The position numbers and the translations under genes were made by a program. Below, in pieces: positions 35,973 through 45,549 of a stretch of 64,000 nt of DNA (position 1 is the stretch's first letter; each line of letters begins with the position of its first letter). Origin of the DNA: an uncultured Gammaproteobacteria bacterium (GTDB taxonomy: Bacteria; Pseudomonadota; Gammaproteobacteria; Pseudomonadales; Pseudohongiellaceae); contig CAIOZF010000146.1 in NCBI GenBank assembly GCA_903862645.1, positions 1 through 64,000 on the forward strand. The letters are read 5' to 3'. The notes below the pieces were generated by a model. That model did no database searches. It saw only the letters and a program-made list of their open reading frames with translations, and had not been told where the DNA came from.

Positions 35973-37037
35973 ATGGCAACCGAGAAATTCACCCAACAGC
36001 TCGTTCTTGAGCCCGACAACACGCACCGCCTGGCCAATTTATGCGGCCATCTCAATGAACACCTGCAGCAGATTGAGAAGTCGCTGGCGGTCAAGATTCA
36101 GCAGCGCGGCAATGTCTTCAACCTCTCAGGCTCGCAGAGCGCAGTGGAGAGCGGCCGAAATCTGCTGGACAAACTCTACGCCGAGACAGGCAGCGGCGAG
36201 GGTGTCAATCCGGATGTCGTGCACCTGGCGCTGAAGGAAGTGCAAAATGTCCAGCCCGCCAAGGTGGACAAGACCCACGAAGATGTTGACAAACCGCTAA
36301 TCATCAAGACCCCGAACACTTCTGTGAAGCCACGTGGCCCGCATCAAAGCGAGTACGTGGAATCCATACAACGTTTTGACATCAATTTCGGCATAGGCCC
36401 GGCCGGTACCGGCAAGACCTATCTCGCGGTGGCATGTGCCGTCGAGGCCCTGATGCAGGAGCGTGTGCAGCGTCTGCTGCTGGTTCGTCCTGCGGTAGAG
36501 GCCGGCGAGAAACTGGGCTTCCTACCCGGAGATCTCACCCAGAAGATCGACCCGTATCTGCGCCCGCTCTACGACGCCCTCTACGAAATGCTCGGCTTCG
36601 AGCGCGTCGCCCGTCTCATCGAAAAAAATGTCATCGAGATTGCGCCGCTGGCCTACATGCGCGGACGCACACTGAACAACTCCTTCATCATCCTCGACGA
36701 AAGTCAGAACACCACCACGTCACAGATGAAGATGTTCCTGACCCGTCTCGGTTTCGGTTCCACGGCGGTCATAACCGGCGACGTCACGCAGATTGACCTG
36801 CCCAAGGGCACCCGCTCTGGACTGATTGAAGTGACCCGCGTGCTCAAGGATGTCGAAGGCATCGCCTTCACCTGGTTTGATTCCAAGGACGTGGTGCGAC
36901 ATTCGCTGGTGCAGCGAATCGTGGAAGCCTATGACCGTTACGACAAGAAGAATATCGGTGCATTCAGCGGACCGGACGGTCTTAAAGACGCTGCTAAAGA
37001 CGTAAGCCAGGACCAGGGCCATGACCGCGACGCTTGA
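35973..37037 (+). CDS. ybeZ: PhoH-like protein (YbeZ), ATPase
   Basis: YbeZ is a P-loop ATPase that works with YbeY in rRNA/ribosome quality control. Walker A is GPAGTGKTYLAV (about residue 142) and Walker B FIILDESQNTT, preceded by an N-terminal KH-like segment. 354 residues. It overlaps ybeY by 17 bases, so the two are translationally coupled. Confidence 0.95.
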   Translation: MATEKFTQQLVLEPDNTHRLANLCGHLNEHLQQIEKSLAVKIQQRGNVFNLSGSQSAVESGRNLLDKLYAETGSGEGVNPDVVHLALKEVQNVQPAKVDKTHEDVDKPLIIKTPNTSVKPRGPHQSEYVESIQRFDINFGIGPAGTGKTYLAVACAVEALMQERVQRLLLVRPAVEAGEKLGFLPGDLTQKIDPYLRPLYDALYEMLGFERVARLIEKNVIEIAPLAYMRGRTLNNSFIILDESQNTTTSQMKMFLTRLGFGSTAVITGDVTQIDLPKGTRSGLIEVTRVLKDVEGIAFTWFDSKDVVRHSLVQRIVEAYDRYDKKNIGAFSGPDGLKDAAKDVSQDQGHDRDA

Positions 37038-37503
37038 TTTTGAGAACGCCTGCGTCGGAATTGCGGTTCCTCTAGAAGAAGATTTCCTGCGCTGGATTGA
37101 GTGCGCACAGCGGCACGCACGCGCCACACAGAAACCGGTGAATATCGGCATCCGTATCGTCGACACAGCGGAGTCCACGCAACTCAACAAAGATTATCGC
37201 GGCAAAGACTACGCTACCAATGTGCTGTCTTTCATCAGTGATATTCCGGACGCCATTTTGGCCGATCTGGAGGAGCTCCCGCTGGGAGACCTCGCCATCT
37301 GTGCCGACGTCGTGGCACGGGAAGCTGCAGAGCAAGGTAAGCCCGCCGCTGCGCATTGGGCGCACATGGTCGTGCACGGCACGCTGCATCTGAATGGCTA
37401 TGATCATGAGGACGATGACGACGCGGAGGCAATGGAAGCGCTGGAGCGCCGCATTCTCTCCGCTCTGGGAATCGCCGATCCGTACCTGAACGACGAACAC
37501 TGA
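37021..37503 (+). CDS. ybeY: Endoribonuclease YbeY
   Basis: YbeY is a zinc RNase for 16S 3'-end maturation and ribosome quality control. The metal motif H-x3-H-x5-H is in HMVVHGTLHLNGYDHEDDDD (about residues 117-136). NKDYRGKDYATNVLSF matches the family. 160 residues, normal. Coupled to ybeZ and followed by corC. Confidence 0.96.
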   Translation: MTATLDFENACVGIAVPLEEDFLRWIECAQRHARATQKPVNIGIRIVDTAESTQLNKDYRGKDYATNVLSFISDIPDAILADLEELPLGDLAICADVVAREAAEQGKPAAAHWAHMVVHGTLHLNGYDHEDDDDAEAMEALERRILSALGIADPYLNDEH

Positions 37504-37563
37504 TTTTCAACACTTAATCTCCACCATTTAATATCCAACCGCACGAGGCAGAAAGATCAGGAA

Positions 37564-38430
37564 ATGGCAGACGACCAATCGAGTATCGATCCAAGACCCC
37601 GGTCCTGGATCGAACGAATAGCGCAGGTTTTCTCGGACGAGCCCACGGACACCAAAAGCCTGCTGGAACTGCTGCGCAACGCGGAGCAGGACCATGTGCT
37701 GGATGCAGACGCATTGGCCATCATCGAGGGTGCGCTGCAGGTATCAAACATGCAGGTGCGGGAAATCATGATTCCCCGCGCGCAGGTCATCACTGTCGAT
37801 GCCACGGATTCCTTCGAGCAGCTGCTGGACGTAACCGTGACAGCATCACATTCACGCTTCCCTGTCATCGCCGAAAACTCCGACTCCGTAATCGGCATTC
37901 TACTCGCCAAAGACCTGCTGCAATATATCCGCAGCGGCGATCGCAGCAGTTTCGATGTTCGCAGCATCATGCGCGCGGCGACCTTTGTGCCGGAGAGCAA
38001 GCGCCTGAACGTGTTGCTCAAGGAGTTCCGGGAGACCCGCCACCACATGGCGGTGGTCATCGATGAGTACGGCAGCTCCTGCGGTATCGTCACTATCGAA
38101 GACGTATTGGAACAGATCGTCGGTGAGATCGAAGATGAATACGACGTCAACGACGAAAGCTTCATCAAGAAGATCGACACGCGCAACTACATCATCAAAG
38201 CCCTGACACCGATTGCGGAATTCAATGAGTATTTCAGCTCGGAGTTCAGCGATCAGGAAGTCGATACCATCGGAGGCCTGGTACTGCAGCACCTGAACCA
38301 TATCCCCGAACGCGACGAGAGCGTTGAAGTGGGGACTTTTCACTTCACTGTTCTGAATGCCGACAGCCGCCAGATTCGCCTGCTGAAGGTCACCACCACC
38401 AGTCCACGGGCGGTCCCGAAATCCACCTGA
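37564..38430 (+). CDS. corC: CorC/YbeX: CBS-domain magnesium/cobalt efflux-associated protein
   Basis: Two CBS domains (MIPRAQVITVDATDSFEQLL and VPESKRLNVLLKEFRETRHH) precede a C-terminal CorC_HlyC transporter-associated domain. It has no membrane segments, as expected. YbeX is linked to ion homeostasis and to ribosome maturation. 288 residues. In most relatives lnt follows; here lptE follows after 50 bases. Confidence 0.93.
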   Translation: MADDQSSIDPRPRSWIERIAQVFSDEPTDTKSLLELLRNAEQDHVLDADALAIIEGALQVSNMQVREIMIPRAQVITVDATDSFEQLLDVTVTASHSRFPVIAENSDSVIGILLAKDLLQYIRSGDRSSFDVRSIMRAATFVPESKRLNVLLKEFRETRHHMAVVIDEYGSSCGIVTIEDVLEQIVGEIEDEYDVNDESFIKKIDTRNYIIKALTPIAEFNEYFSSEFSDQEVDTIGGLVLQHLNHIPERDESVEVGTFHFTVLNADSRQIRLLKVTTTSPRAVPKST

Positions 38431-38480
38431 GTACCAGGGGTGATCCAACAGAACGTCGACAACTCAAACGAGCAGCCACC

Positions 38481-38975
38481 ATGCAACACGCAATGACCCG
38501 CTTCACTATTCTTTTTGTTCTGCTGCTGGCACTGCCGGCCTGTGGTTTCACACTGCGCGGCGCACAAGAGGGGGCACTGCCTTTCACCAGCGTTCAGTTG
38601 CAAGCGGCGCAGGCTAACAGCAGTTTTCTGCAACAATTGCGTGAAGCACTGCTGAGCGCGCAGGTCAGCACCGGTAATGGCCAATCACCCTATGCGCTGC
38701 GCATCGGAGCGGAACAGTCGGATACGCGGACAGCTTCGGTGAATGGACGTGCAAGAGCGGCTCAGTATGATCTGCAGCTGGCCGTCGAAGTCAGTCTGGA
38801 GCGCGATGGTGTTGCTCTTTACGGCCCCCAGGTCCTATCGGCGCAGCGCAGTTATTTCGAAGATATCGCCAACATCGCCGGCAGCACTGAGGAGATGGAG
38901 ATGCTGCGCGCTGAAATGCGGCAGGAACTGGTGCAGCAATTACTCGGCAGACTGCGCGCACTGGGCAATATCTGA
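38481..38975 (+). CDS. lptE: LPS-assembly lipoprotein LptE
   Basis: LptE plugs the LptD barrel in the outer membrane for LPS insertion. A lipoprotein signal ends LLALPACGFTLRG with lipobox Cys near residue 21, and GFxLRG after the Cys is the family signature. 164 residues. Met5 is an alternative start. It abuts holA, whose ATG begins immediately after its stop, the conserved lptE-holA arrangement. Confidence 0.93.
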   Translation: MQHAMTRFTILFVLLLALPACGFTLRGAQEGALPFTSVQLQAAQANSSFLQQLREALLSAQVSTGNGQSPYALRIGAEQSDTRTASVNGRARAAQYDLQLAVEVSLERDGVALYGPQVLSAQRSYFEDIANIAGSTEEMEMLRAEMRQELVQQLLGRLRALGNI

Positions 38976-40025
38976 ATGCGCATCAACTCGGACCAGCTTG
39001 GCGCCCATCTGCAGCGACAACTGTTGCCGATGTACTGGGTCGCCGGTGACGAGATCCTCCTGGTTCAGGAGTCGCTGGATAAACTGCGTGGCCGCTGCCG
39101 CCAGCAGGGTTTCAGCGAGTGGGAACTGTTCTTCGTCGATCGCAGTTTCAACTGGCAGACCATGTTGCAGTCAGGCAACAGCATGTCGCTGTTCTCCGAC
39201 AAAAAGATCATTGAACTGCGGCTGTACTCCGCCAAGCTGGAGGAAGAAGGACGCGCAGCCCTGCAGCGGTATCTGTCCGATCCGAATCCAGACAACGTCC
39301 TAATCATCGTCAGCCCGCGCCTGGAATCAAGCACACTCAACACCAAGTGGTTCAAGGAATTGGAAACACCCGGCGTCTTCGTGCAGGTGTGGCCGGTGGA
39401 CAGCAAGGGCATGCCGCGCTGGCTCAGCACCCGCATGGCGAGCTACGGCCTGAACGCCGATGCCGAGGCCATCACGATTCTGTGCGATCGTCTGGAAGGC
39501 AATCTGCTGGCTGCAAGTCAGGAGATCGAGAAACTGCGTATCCTCACAGGTGCCTCGCCAGACAACAAGATTCAGATTGACCGCAAACACATCATGAACC
39601 TTGTCGCCGACAACTCTCGCTACAACACCTTCAATCTGCTGGATGCGGCACTGTTGGGCAATGCCCGTCACTGTCTGAAAATATTGAATGGTCTGCGTGC
39701 CGAGGGCAACGAAGTGCTGGCTCTGCTGGGCATGCTAACTCGCGAGCTGCGTATCCTGATTGCCGTGGCGACGCGCGTCGCGGCGGGCCAGAATCCGGGC
39801 AGCGCCATGCAGAACGAAGGGGTCCGCAAAATCCATGAAGCGCCGGTGGCTGCCGCCATCGAGCGGCACAGTGTCCGGGCTCTGGAAAAATTGCTGCAAC
39901 AGGCTCGCCTCGTCGACCTCGCCGTCAAAGGCCTGCACAAGAGCGACCCATGGACAGAACTCAACACAGTCCTGCTGGGACTGTGTGGAATCCAACTCTG
40001 TACGGCCAATAGATTGGAGCGTTAA
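38976..40025 (+). CDS. holA: DNA polymerase III delta subunit
   Basis: The clamp-loader wrench subunit opens the beta clamp. The N-terminus MRINSDQLGAHLQRQLLPMY and the internal VAGDEILLVQESLDKLR match HolA. The sequence LPMYWVAGDE and the region SMSLFSDKKIIELRLYSAKL are conserved in the AAA+-like fold. 349 residues, standard. Between lptE and fadE on one transcript. Confidence 0.94.
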   Translation: MRINSDQLGAHLQRQLLPMYWVAGDEILLVQESLDKLRGRCRQQGFSEWELFFVDRSFNWQTMLQSGNSMSLFSDKKIIELRLYSAKLEEEGRAALQRYLSDPNPDNVLIIVSPRLESSTLNTKWFKELETPGVFVQVWPVDSKGMPRWLSTRMASYGLNADAEAITILCDRLEGNLLAASQEIEKLRILTGASPDNKIQIDRKHIMNLVADNSRYNTFNLLDAALLGNARHCLKILNGLRAEGNEVLALLGMLTRELRILIAVATRVAAGQNPGSAMQNEGVRKIHEAPVAAAIERHSVRALEKLLQQARLVDLAVKGLHKSDPWTELNTVLLGLCGIQLCTANRLER

Positions 40026-40027
40026 GA

Positions 40028-42454
40028 ATGTCGACTCTAGTGCAATCGCTGATCGTGCTCGCTGTCATCTGGATTCTCGCCTATCGACGCGCTCGCATGG
40101 GCAGCATCCTCATCGCCATTGCCATGACCCTGATCGCACTGACCTGGTTGGGCGGCTTCGCGTGGCTCCCATGGCTGGTGCTATTTGCAGTTGCCTTCTT
40201 TTACTTCGCGGACAACCTGCGGCGCGACAAACTGACACGTCCAGTTTACTTGTTCTTCCAGCGCGTCCTGCCACCGATGAGCGAAACAGAACAGGAGGCA
40301 CTCGAAGCGGGAGACACCTGGTGGGAAGCCGATCTGTTCAGGGGCGCGCCAGATTGGAAGAAGTGGCTGGCAATTCCCTACCCCACTTTGAACAAGGCCG
40401 AGGAAGAATTTCTCGCCAGGCAGACCGAAGAACTGTGCAGGATGATCAGTGACTGGGACATAGTGCACAAGGACAAGGATCTGCCGCTAGCGGCATGGGA
40501 TTATTTGAAGAAAGAAAAATTCTTCGGCATGATCATTCCAGAAGAATACGGCGGGCTGGGCTTTTCGGCACTGGCGCACTCCACGGTGGTGACCAAGATT
40601 GCCACGCGCAGTTGCAGCGCCGCGGTGACCACCATGGTCCCGAACTCACTCGGACCGGCCGAACTTCTGATGAAGTACGGCACCGAGGCGCAGCGCCAGC
40701 ACTATCTGCCGCGACTGGCCTGTGGCGAAGAAATTCCGTGCTTTGCACTGACTGGCCCAGAGGCAGGAAGTGATGCTGGCGCGATGACGGATACCGGAGT
40801 TGTGTGCATGGGCGAGTATGAAGGCAAACAATGCCTGGGCCTTTCACTGACCTGGAACAAGCGCTATATCACTCTGGCGCCGGTTGCGACCGTCCTGGGT
40901 CTCGCGTTCAAGATGGTCGACCCTGATCATTTGCTGAGCGATGTAGTGGACCGGGGCATCACAGTGGCGCTCATTCCTACTTCACATCCTGGTGTAGAGA
41001 TCGGAAATAGACACTTCCCCATGGGCATGACTTTCATGAACGGGCCGACCCGTGGTGAAAACGTTTTCATCCCGCTGGAGTGGATCATCGGCGGTGTTGA
41101 GCGCGCGGGTCAAGGGTGGCGAATGCTGGTCGAGTGTCTCTCGGAGGGACGGGCGATCTCTCTGCCAGCCCTGGCCACCGCCACCGGCAAACTGTGTTAC
41201 AGGATGACTGGCGCATACGCCAGGATTCGCACCCAATTCAATCTCGCCATTGGCAATTTCGAAGGAGTCGAAGAGGCGCTAGCGAGAATTGCCGGGCATA
41301 CCTATCAGCTTGAAGCAGCAAGAATAATTACTGCTGGCGCTGTGGATGCCCACATCAAACCTGCCGTGGTATCCGCTATTGCCAAATATCACATGACGGA
41401 AAAATCCCGCTCCGTCATCGGAGACGCTATGGATGTCCACGCCGGCCGAGGATTGATCCTCGGGCCGTCCAACTATCTGGCACATGCCTACATGAGCATG
41501 CCCATCGGCATCACCGTCGAGGGTGCCAACATTCTCACGCGCAATCTGATGATTTTCGGGCAGGGTGCAATACGCTGCCACCCTTTTATAGCCCGCGAGA
41601 TGCAGGCAGCCAAGCATAACGACGACGAGGCAGGACTGCGTGAATTTGACAGCCTGATCTTCCGCCACATCGGCTACGGCATCAGCAATTTTGTCCGCAC
41701 GCTGACACTCGGTCTAAGCGCAGCATTGATAGCCGACAGCCCGGCCCACGACGGCAGTAGGACTTTCTACCAACAGCTCACCCGCATGAGTTCAGCGCTG
41801 GCTTTGGTGTCAGATGTTTCCATGCTCATGTTCGGGGGAGAGTTGAAACGCAAGGAAAGACTCTCGGCACGTCTTGGCGATGTACTCAGTCAGCTCTATC
41901 TGGCATCTGCAGTACTGCGCTATTACGAAGGCAATGGGCGGGCGTCAGAAGATTTGCCCTATGTGCGTTGGAACATTGAGTTGGCACTCCATGAATGCCA
42001 AAGCGCCCTCACCGATTTTTTTGACAATATGCCCAATCGCTTCGTGGCAATTTTTCTCAAGCGCGTGGTGTTTCCTTGGGGATATGCCTACCGTCGACCA
42101 CAGGACACCCTGGACCATGCCATCGTGCAGACCATGTGGAGCAATTCCGAGTTGCGGGAACGCCTGACTCGCTATGCCTTCATTGGCAGCAGCGATGCGG
42201 ATTCCGCATTTGTCATCGAGAATGCCTTTCAAAAGATAATTGCCACAAAGTCAATTCGAGACTCGATTCGTGCAGCAATCAAGCAGGGAACGTTGCCGGT
42301 TGACGCATCTTTCGAAATATTAGCCGCAGAGGCCGTCAGCAGAAATATCTGTACTGTAGAAGAGGCCGCGAACTATGTCGAGGCGGAACAGGCGCGCAAC
42401 CGGGCAATTCAGGTCGACGAGCATGTGTCCTTGATATTTGACGCCACGCAATGA
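40028..42454 (+). CDS. fadE: Acyl-CoA dehydrogenase FadE
   Basis: FadE catalyses the first, FAD-dependent step of beta-oxidation. Two N-terminal membrane helices (residues 4-19 and 28-60) precede an acyl-CoA dehydrogenase fold with CFALTGPEAGSDAGAMTDTG and the catalytic-region sequence MDVHAGRGLILGPSNYLAHA. The C-terminal FadE-specific domain (DUF1974) is present. 808 residues, like E. coli (814). It starts two bases after the holA stop. Confidence 0.95.
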   Translation: MSTLVQSLIVLAVIWILAYRRARMGSILIAIAMTLIALTWLGGFAWLPWLVLFAVAFFYFADNLRRDKLTRPVYLFFQRVLPPMSETEQEALEAGDTWWEADLFRGAPDWKKWLAIPYPTLNKAEEEFLARQTEELCRMISDWDIVHKDKDLPLAAWDYLKKEKFFGMIIPEEYGGLGFSALAHSTVVTKIATRSCSAAVTTMVPNSLGPAELLMKYGTEAQRQHYLPRLACGEEIPCFALTGPEAGSDAGAMTDTGVVCMGEYEGKQCLGLSLTWNKRYITLAPVATVLGLAFKMVDPDHLLSDVVDRGITVALIPTSHPGVEIGNRHFPMGMTFMNGPTRGENVFIPLEWIIGGVERAGQGWRMLVECLSEGRAISLPALATATGKLCYRMTGAYARIRTQFNLAIGNFEGVEEALARIAGHTYQLEAARIITAGAVDAHIKPAVVSAIAKYHMTEKSRSVIGDAMDVHAGRGLILGPSNYLAHAYMSMPIGITVEGANILTRNLMIFGQGAIRCHPFIAREMQAAKHNDDEAGLREFDSLIFRHIGYGISNFVRTLTLGLSAALIADSPAHDGSRTFYQQLTRMSSALALVSDVSMLMFGGELKRKERLSARLGDVLSQLYLASAVLRYYEGNGRASEDLPYVRWNIELALHECQSALTDFFDNMPNRFVAIFLKRVVFPWGYAYRRPQDTLDHAIVQTMWSNSELRERLTRYAFIGSSDADSAFVIENAFQKIIATKSIRDSIRAAIKQGTLPVDASFEILAAEAVSRNICTVEEAANYVEAEQARNRAIQVDEHVSLIFDATQ

Positions 42455-42486
42455 AATAGGCGGTATGAGCGGCCAACAGTTCTCGA

Positions 42487-42747
42487 TCAGATTCCGATAC
42501 GCCCAAGACTGTCTATCAGTTCCCGGATCACCTTCTCAGCGACAGGGAGGTTCACCGCAAAGCGCGCCTCCAGTGCAATCGCGTCATCCAGAACGGGACT
42601 ATTGACGTCTTCGGCCGAAGCGATAAAGGAACTAATCTCCTTATCCAGAGTTCTCGCCATCGCCAGAGTCTCCTCATCTACGGTGCCACCTTCATGCAGA
42701 GCCTGCCGCAACTGCTGCAACAAACTTTTTATATTATTTTCACTCAA
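42487..42747 (-). CDS. DUF4404-like small protein
   Basis: The 86-residue protein has N-terminal NNIKSLLQQLRQALHEGGTV and a heptad-like helical remainder, the pattern of the DUF4404 family (unknown function). The start is TTG 42747, because AGGAG lies 8 bases upstream and homologues begin just before the ...LLxQL motif; the earlier ATG 42783 would add 12 unrelated residues. It converges with fadE. Confidence 0.65.
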   Translation of the reverse strand: MSENNIKSLLQQLRQALHEGGTVDEETLAMARTLDKEISSFIASAEDVNSPVLDDAIALEARFAVNLPVAEKVIRELIDSLGRIGI

Positions 42748-42984
42748 GTCTTTTCTCCTCACGCCGATAACTACTACAGGCACGTCGTCCTCAAGCTTCT
42801 GGTATCAGCCCGACACTGCCTGAATCAGCTCAGTTTGAACCAATGCAAAACACCTCGCAAGCTCAGAGGTGAACCTGCAGGCAATGAAACCCCACACAGC
42901 ATAAAACGCCTCCCGATCAAACGCTCCCTGATTCAACAGGGCAGCATCAGCGCGTGCTCACATATTCTTTCAGAAAAAAGAGTC

Positions 42985-43611
42985 CTATGACTCAGCCTGA
43001 CGCAACCCCCTGCTGTAAGCGCGCTGCTTGAGTCGCTTGCTGGATCGCTTTTCCCTGTTCTTGTACTCCATCCAGTAACGCGGAATATTCATCACCATCT
43101 GCCAACGGGTTGTAAAACTCACGCGAATCGTCGAGTGGCTGGCGCTGCCGGCCATCAGCATGGGCGGGCCTTCGTACAGCAGTTCCGGATTGGTAAGACT
43201 ATGAATATTTTTGACATTGCCATTACGCAAATTAGCCATCAGCAAAACATATTTCTTTTTTGTGAAAAATACATCCCACATCATATGGATCCATATCCGA
43301 AAATAATCGGAGGCTGATTTTAATGAGGCGCTGATCCAGACGCCATTGACCTCCATCATTTCATATTGATCGTTCTGGAAGAATTCATGACTCGCTTTCA
43401 CGCTGTCCGGGACAAACATAAGACTTCTGAACGCAGGCTTGGTCACCATCATATAGCCAGCAACCATCTCATCACCCTTGAAAGCAGCGACTATTCTGCT
43501 GCGCATCGAATAGTCGTAGGGAAGTCTGACACCTACGAAACCTTCGAATTTGTTGATTTACTTTTCGATCTCAATTTCTGTGACCAGTGTTCTAAAATTG
43601 ATAGCATCCAT
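42985..43611 (-). pseudogene. Unknown gene (possibly acyltransferase-like) interrupted by an in-frame TAA
   Basis: A gene start with strong GAGGA and ATG 43609-43611 encodes MDAINFRTLVTEIEIEK and then TAA (43558-43560, codon 18). The same frame continues INKFEGFVGVRLPYDYS and a further 173 residues that look like real protein (AAFKGDEMVAGYMMVTKPAF, MMEVNGVWISASL, RWQMVMNIPRYWMEYKNREK). The DEMVAGYMM...EVNGVWI pattern is weakly reminiscent of GNAT/autoinducer-synthase folds, but I do not recognise the family. Met43506 could start a shorter product, without a ribosome site. It is divergent from the cyclase. Confidence 0.55.
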
Positions 43612-44157
43612 TTTGTATCCTCGGTAGGAACATTCCTACATTATGAATATATTTTCCATACTCTGGTGAGTACACGCTTGTCCCGATGAGCTGTCGAATC
43701 GAGCTGGCAGAGCAGAAATAAACTCATCGAGGTCTAGCAGTGTAATCCACAAGATTGGCGATTAAAATACCAGCCCTCCATGTAGATTGTGTCGTGGCTC
43801 CGATGTTATTTCGCACCAAATTCGCTCACTGGCATGGGCCCCCTGTTGCAGCTTCGATCCCGTTTCCCAACAGCAGGAAAAAGAATTGGAATGAACGAAA
43901 AAAGTAGTCAGGTCACTTTTTTACGTTGAGGACACAGCACGGAACGAGCAGAGATGATCAGTGCGCTTGTTCATGCTGTTGTTGGAACGTCGTTCATTAA
44001 TTTCAACATATTGATATATAAGCGAATTGCCCACGGGAGCTATTACTGTATAATCACGCGACTCTCAAGTGTACTCCGGGTGTAATCGCTACCGGAATTT
44101 GACGGGTTAGAGTCTATTCGACATGGATCATCGTTCTGCATGAAATTAAGAACATAA
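43612..44157. other. Long intergenic region upstream of the cyclase gene
   Basis: No gene or RNA is supported in these 546 bases. The GC content falls, with A/T-rich stretches at 43871-43925 and 43990-44030. Only the promoter listed separately stands out. The length is unusual for this compact region and may hold a decayed gene or regulatory sites. Confidence 0.4.
44027..44054 (+). promoter_or_regulatory. Candidate promoter of the cyclase gene
   Basis: -35 TTGCCC (44027-44032), 16-base spacer, perfect -10 TATAAT (44049-44054). The start codon follows about 100 bases later. Confidence 0.5.
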
Positions 44158-45540
44158 ATGAACTCAGAAAAGTATTCCGCGTATTGCAGAGAACACATCA
44201 AGGAGTTCAGGGATGAATTGCGGGACGAGGCGTCCCAGGCACTGACCAGCTGGCCCGGGAAATCGGCTGCCATACTGCTGGCTATGTCCTCTGTCATGAC
44301 GTACGTGACGCGTTCTGGCAGCCAAAGTCCCCTGGCATTCCAGGCGCTGTTCGCCTATGCCGTACCCATTCTTTTGATTTTTCTCTTTCCGATCGCATCG
44401 CTGCTGAACTCCCGCATCGAGAAGTACTCCCGAGTTGCACTCGACCTTGCCAGCCTGACAGTGTTGCTAGGTTTTTGCCTGACACTGCGTTTTGTTTTTG
44501 AGCCCAGACTGATACTAGATCAGCAGTCCGCCATCTTTCTGGTACCGTCTGGCCAGATAAACTTCACCTTGCTGATGACCACAGCGTTTTCCTACCACAC
44601 GTCATACAGAACGACTCTTCTGCGCAATATCATGTTCACCGTGATCATGGTGTCATTGATTTTCCTGATTAGTCCCCAGTATCTGGCGACCAATGCGGTC
44701 CAGGTTATCCAGGGCTTGCTGGCGGGAACGATCTTCAGCTGGATGTTTTTCGCACGGGTACAGATTCGATTCTATTACCGCTCGATTGATGCCGACACGC
44801 GACAGCATCTGTATAACCAGCTCTCGAAACTGGTGTACCCGCATCAGCTGGAAATGATCAAGGCCGGTGATGAGCTGGAAGACACCATGCCGGTCGCAAA
44901 AGGACGTGCCATCATCAACGTGTTCGATGTGCAGCGCTCCAGTGAGATCAAGCACGAACGCACCAAATCGTTTTTCCTCGACGTTTTTCGAAACTTTTTT
45001 CAGATCTGTATGCTGGGCTACCAGCATAATCCACTGAAGTCACGGGCCTTCCGACTCAAGGAGACCGGTGACGGTTTCATCAGCTCCATCGGCTACCCAT
45101 TTCTGGCGGACGAGCCGGATTTGCTGGCCGATCATGCGATCTCGACGGCGTTGATGATGTTCAGAGAGTTCAACGAGGAGGTCAGGCGATTTGGCTATAG
45201 CACCCCTATCAAAGGGGCTATGGGGCTGGCTTTCAACTCGGTACAGGGAACGTTCCAGAGTAGCGGAATCAAATCCTATGATCTGTTCGGGGATGCCCTG
45301 ATCCAAGCCTATCGTTATGAAGAAATCCGCAAGCACCCCGTCATTGAAAAACTGATTAACGACCGAGCACTGGAATTGGGCCTCGCCCACTACAATATCC
45401 TGATCATCCAGGAAGTGATCTACAACTCGCTGAAGACGGAGTACAAGGCACTGTTCGACCGTATCAATCTGCGCGAAATCAGTTTCCAGATCCGTCAGGA
45501 TATCAGTGCAGAGTACGTCTACTTCCACTTGCTGCCGTAA
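44158..45540 (+). CDS. Membrane protein with divergent class III nucleotidyl cyclase domain
   Basis: Residues 1-200 hold a cytoplasmic N-terminus and about six membrane helices. Residues about 245-400 resemble a class III adenylate cyclase domain: metal-binding Asp257 (INVFDVQRSS) and Asp305, base-selecting Lys301 (RLKETGDGF) and Asp375 (SYDLFGDA), and Arg386 (QAYRYEE). The transition-state Asn expected four residues before the Arg is Ile382 (GDALIQAYR), so activity may be weak or lost. No HAMP or other sensor is apparent. 460 residues. A preceding TATAAT promoter and a divergent broken gene are its context. Confidence 0.65.
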   Translation: MNSEKYSAYCREHIKEFRDELRDEASQALTSWPGKSAAILLAMSSVMTYVTRSGSQSPLAFQALFAYAVPILLIFLFPIASLLNSRIEKYSRVALDLASLTVLLGFCLTLRFVFEPRLILDQQSAIFLVPSGQINFTLLMTTAFSYHTSYRTTLLRNIMFTVIMVSLIFLISPQYLATNAVQVIQGLLAGTIFSWMFFARVQIRFYYRSIDADTRQHLYNQLSKLVYPHQLEMIKAGDELEDTMPVAKGRAIINVFDVQRSSEIKHERTKSFFLDVFRNFFQICMLGYQHNPLKSRAFRLKETGDGFISSIGYPFLADEPDLLADHAISTALMMFREFNEEVRRFGYSTPIKGAMGLAFNSVQGTFQSSGIKSYDLFGDALIQAYRYEEIRKHPVIEKLINDRALELGLAHYNILIIQEVIYNSLKTEYKALFDRINLREISFQIRQDISAEYVYFHLLP

Positions 45541-45549
45541 CGCCTGGCA

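Noticed and set aside
43840-43870. tRNA-like TTCGATCC sequence in the gap before the cyclase
   Set aside because: No T-arm stem, acceptor stem or other cloverleaf arms can be formed around it.
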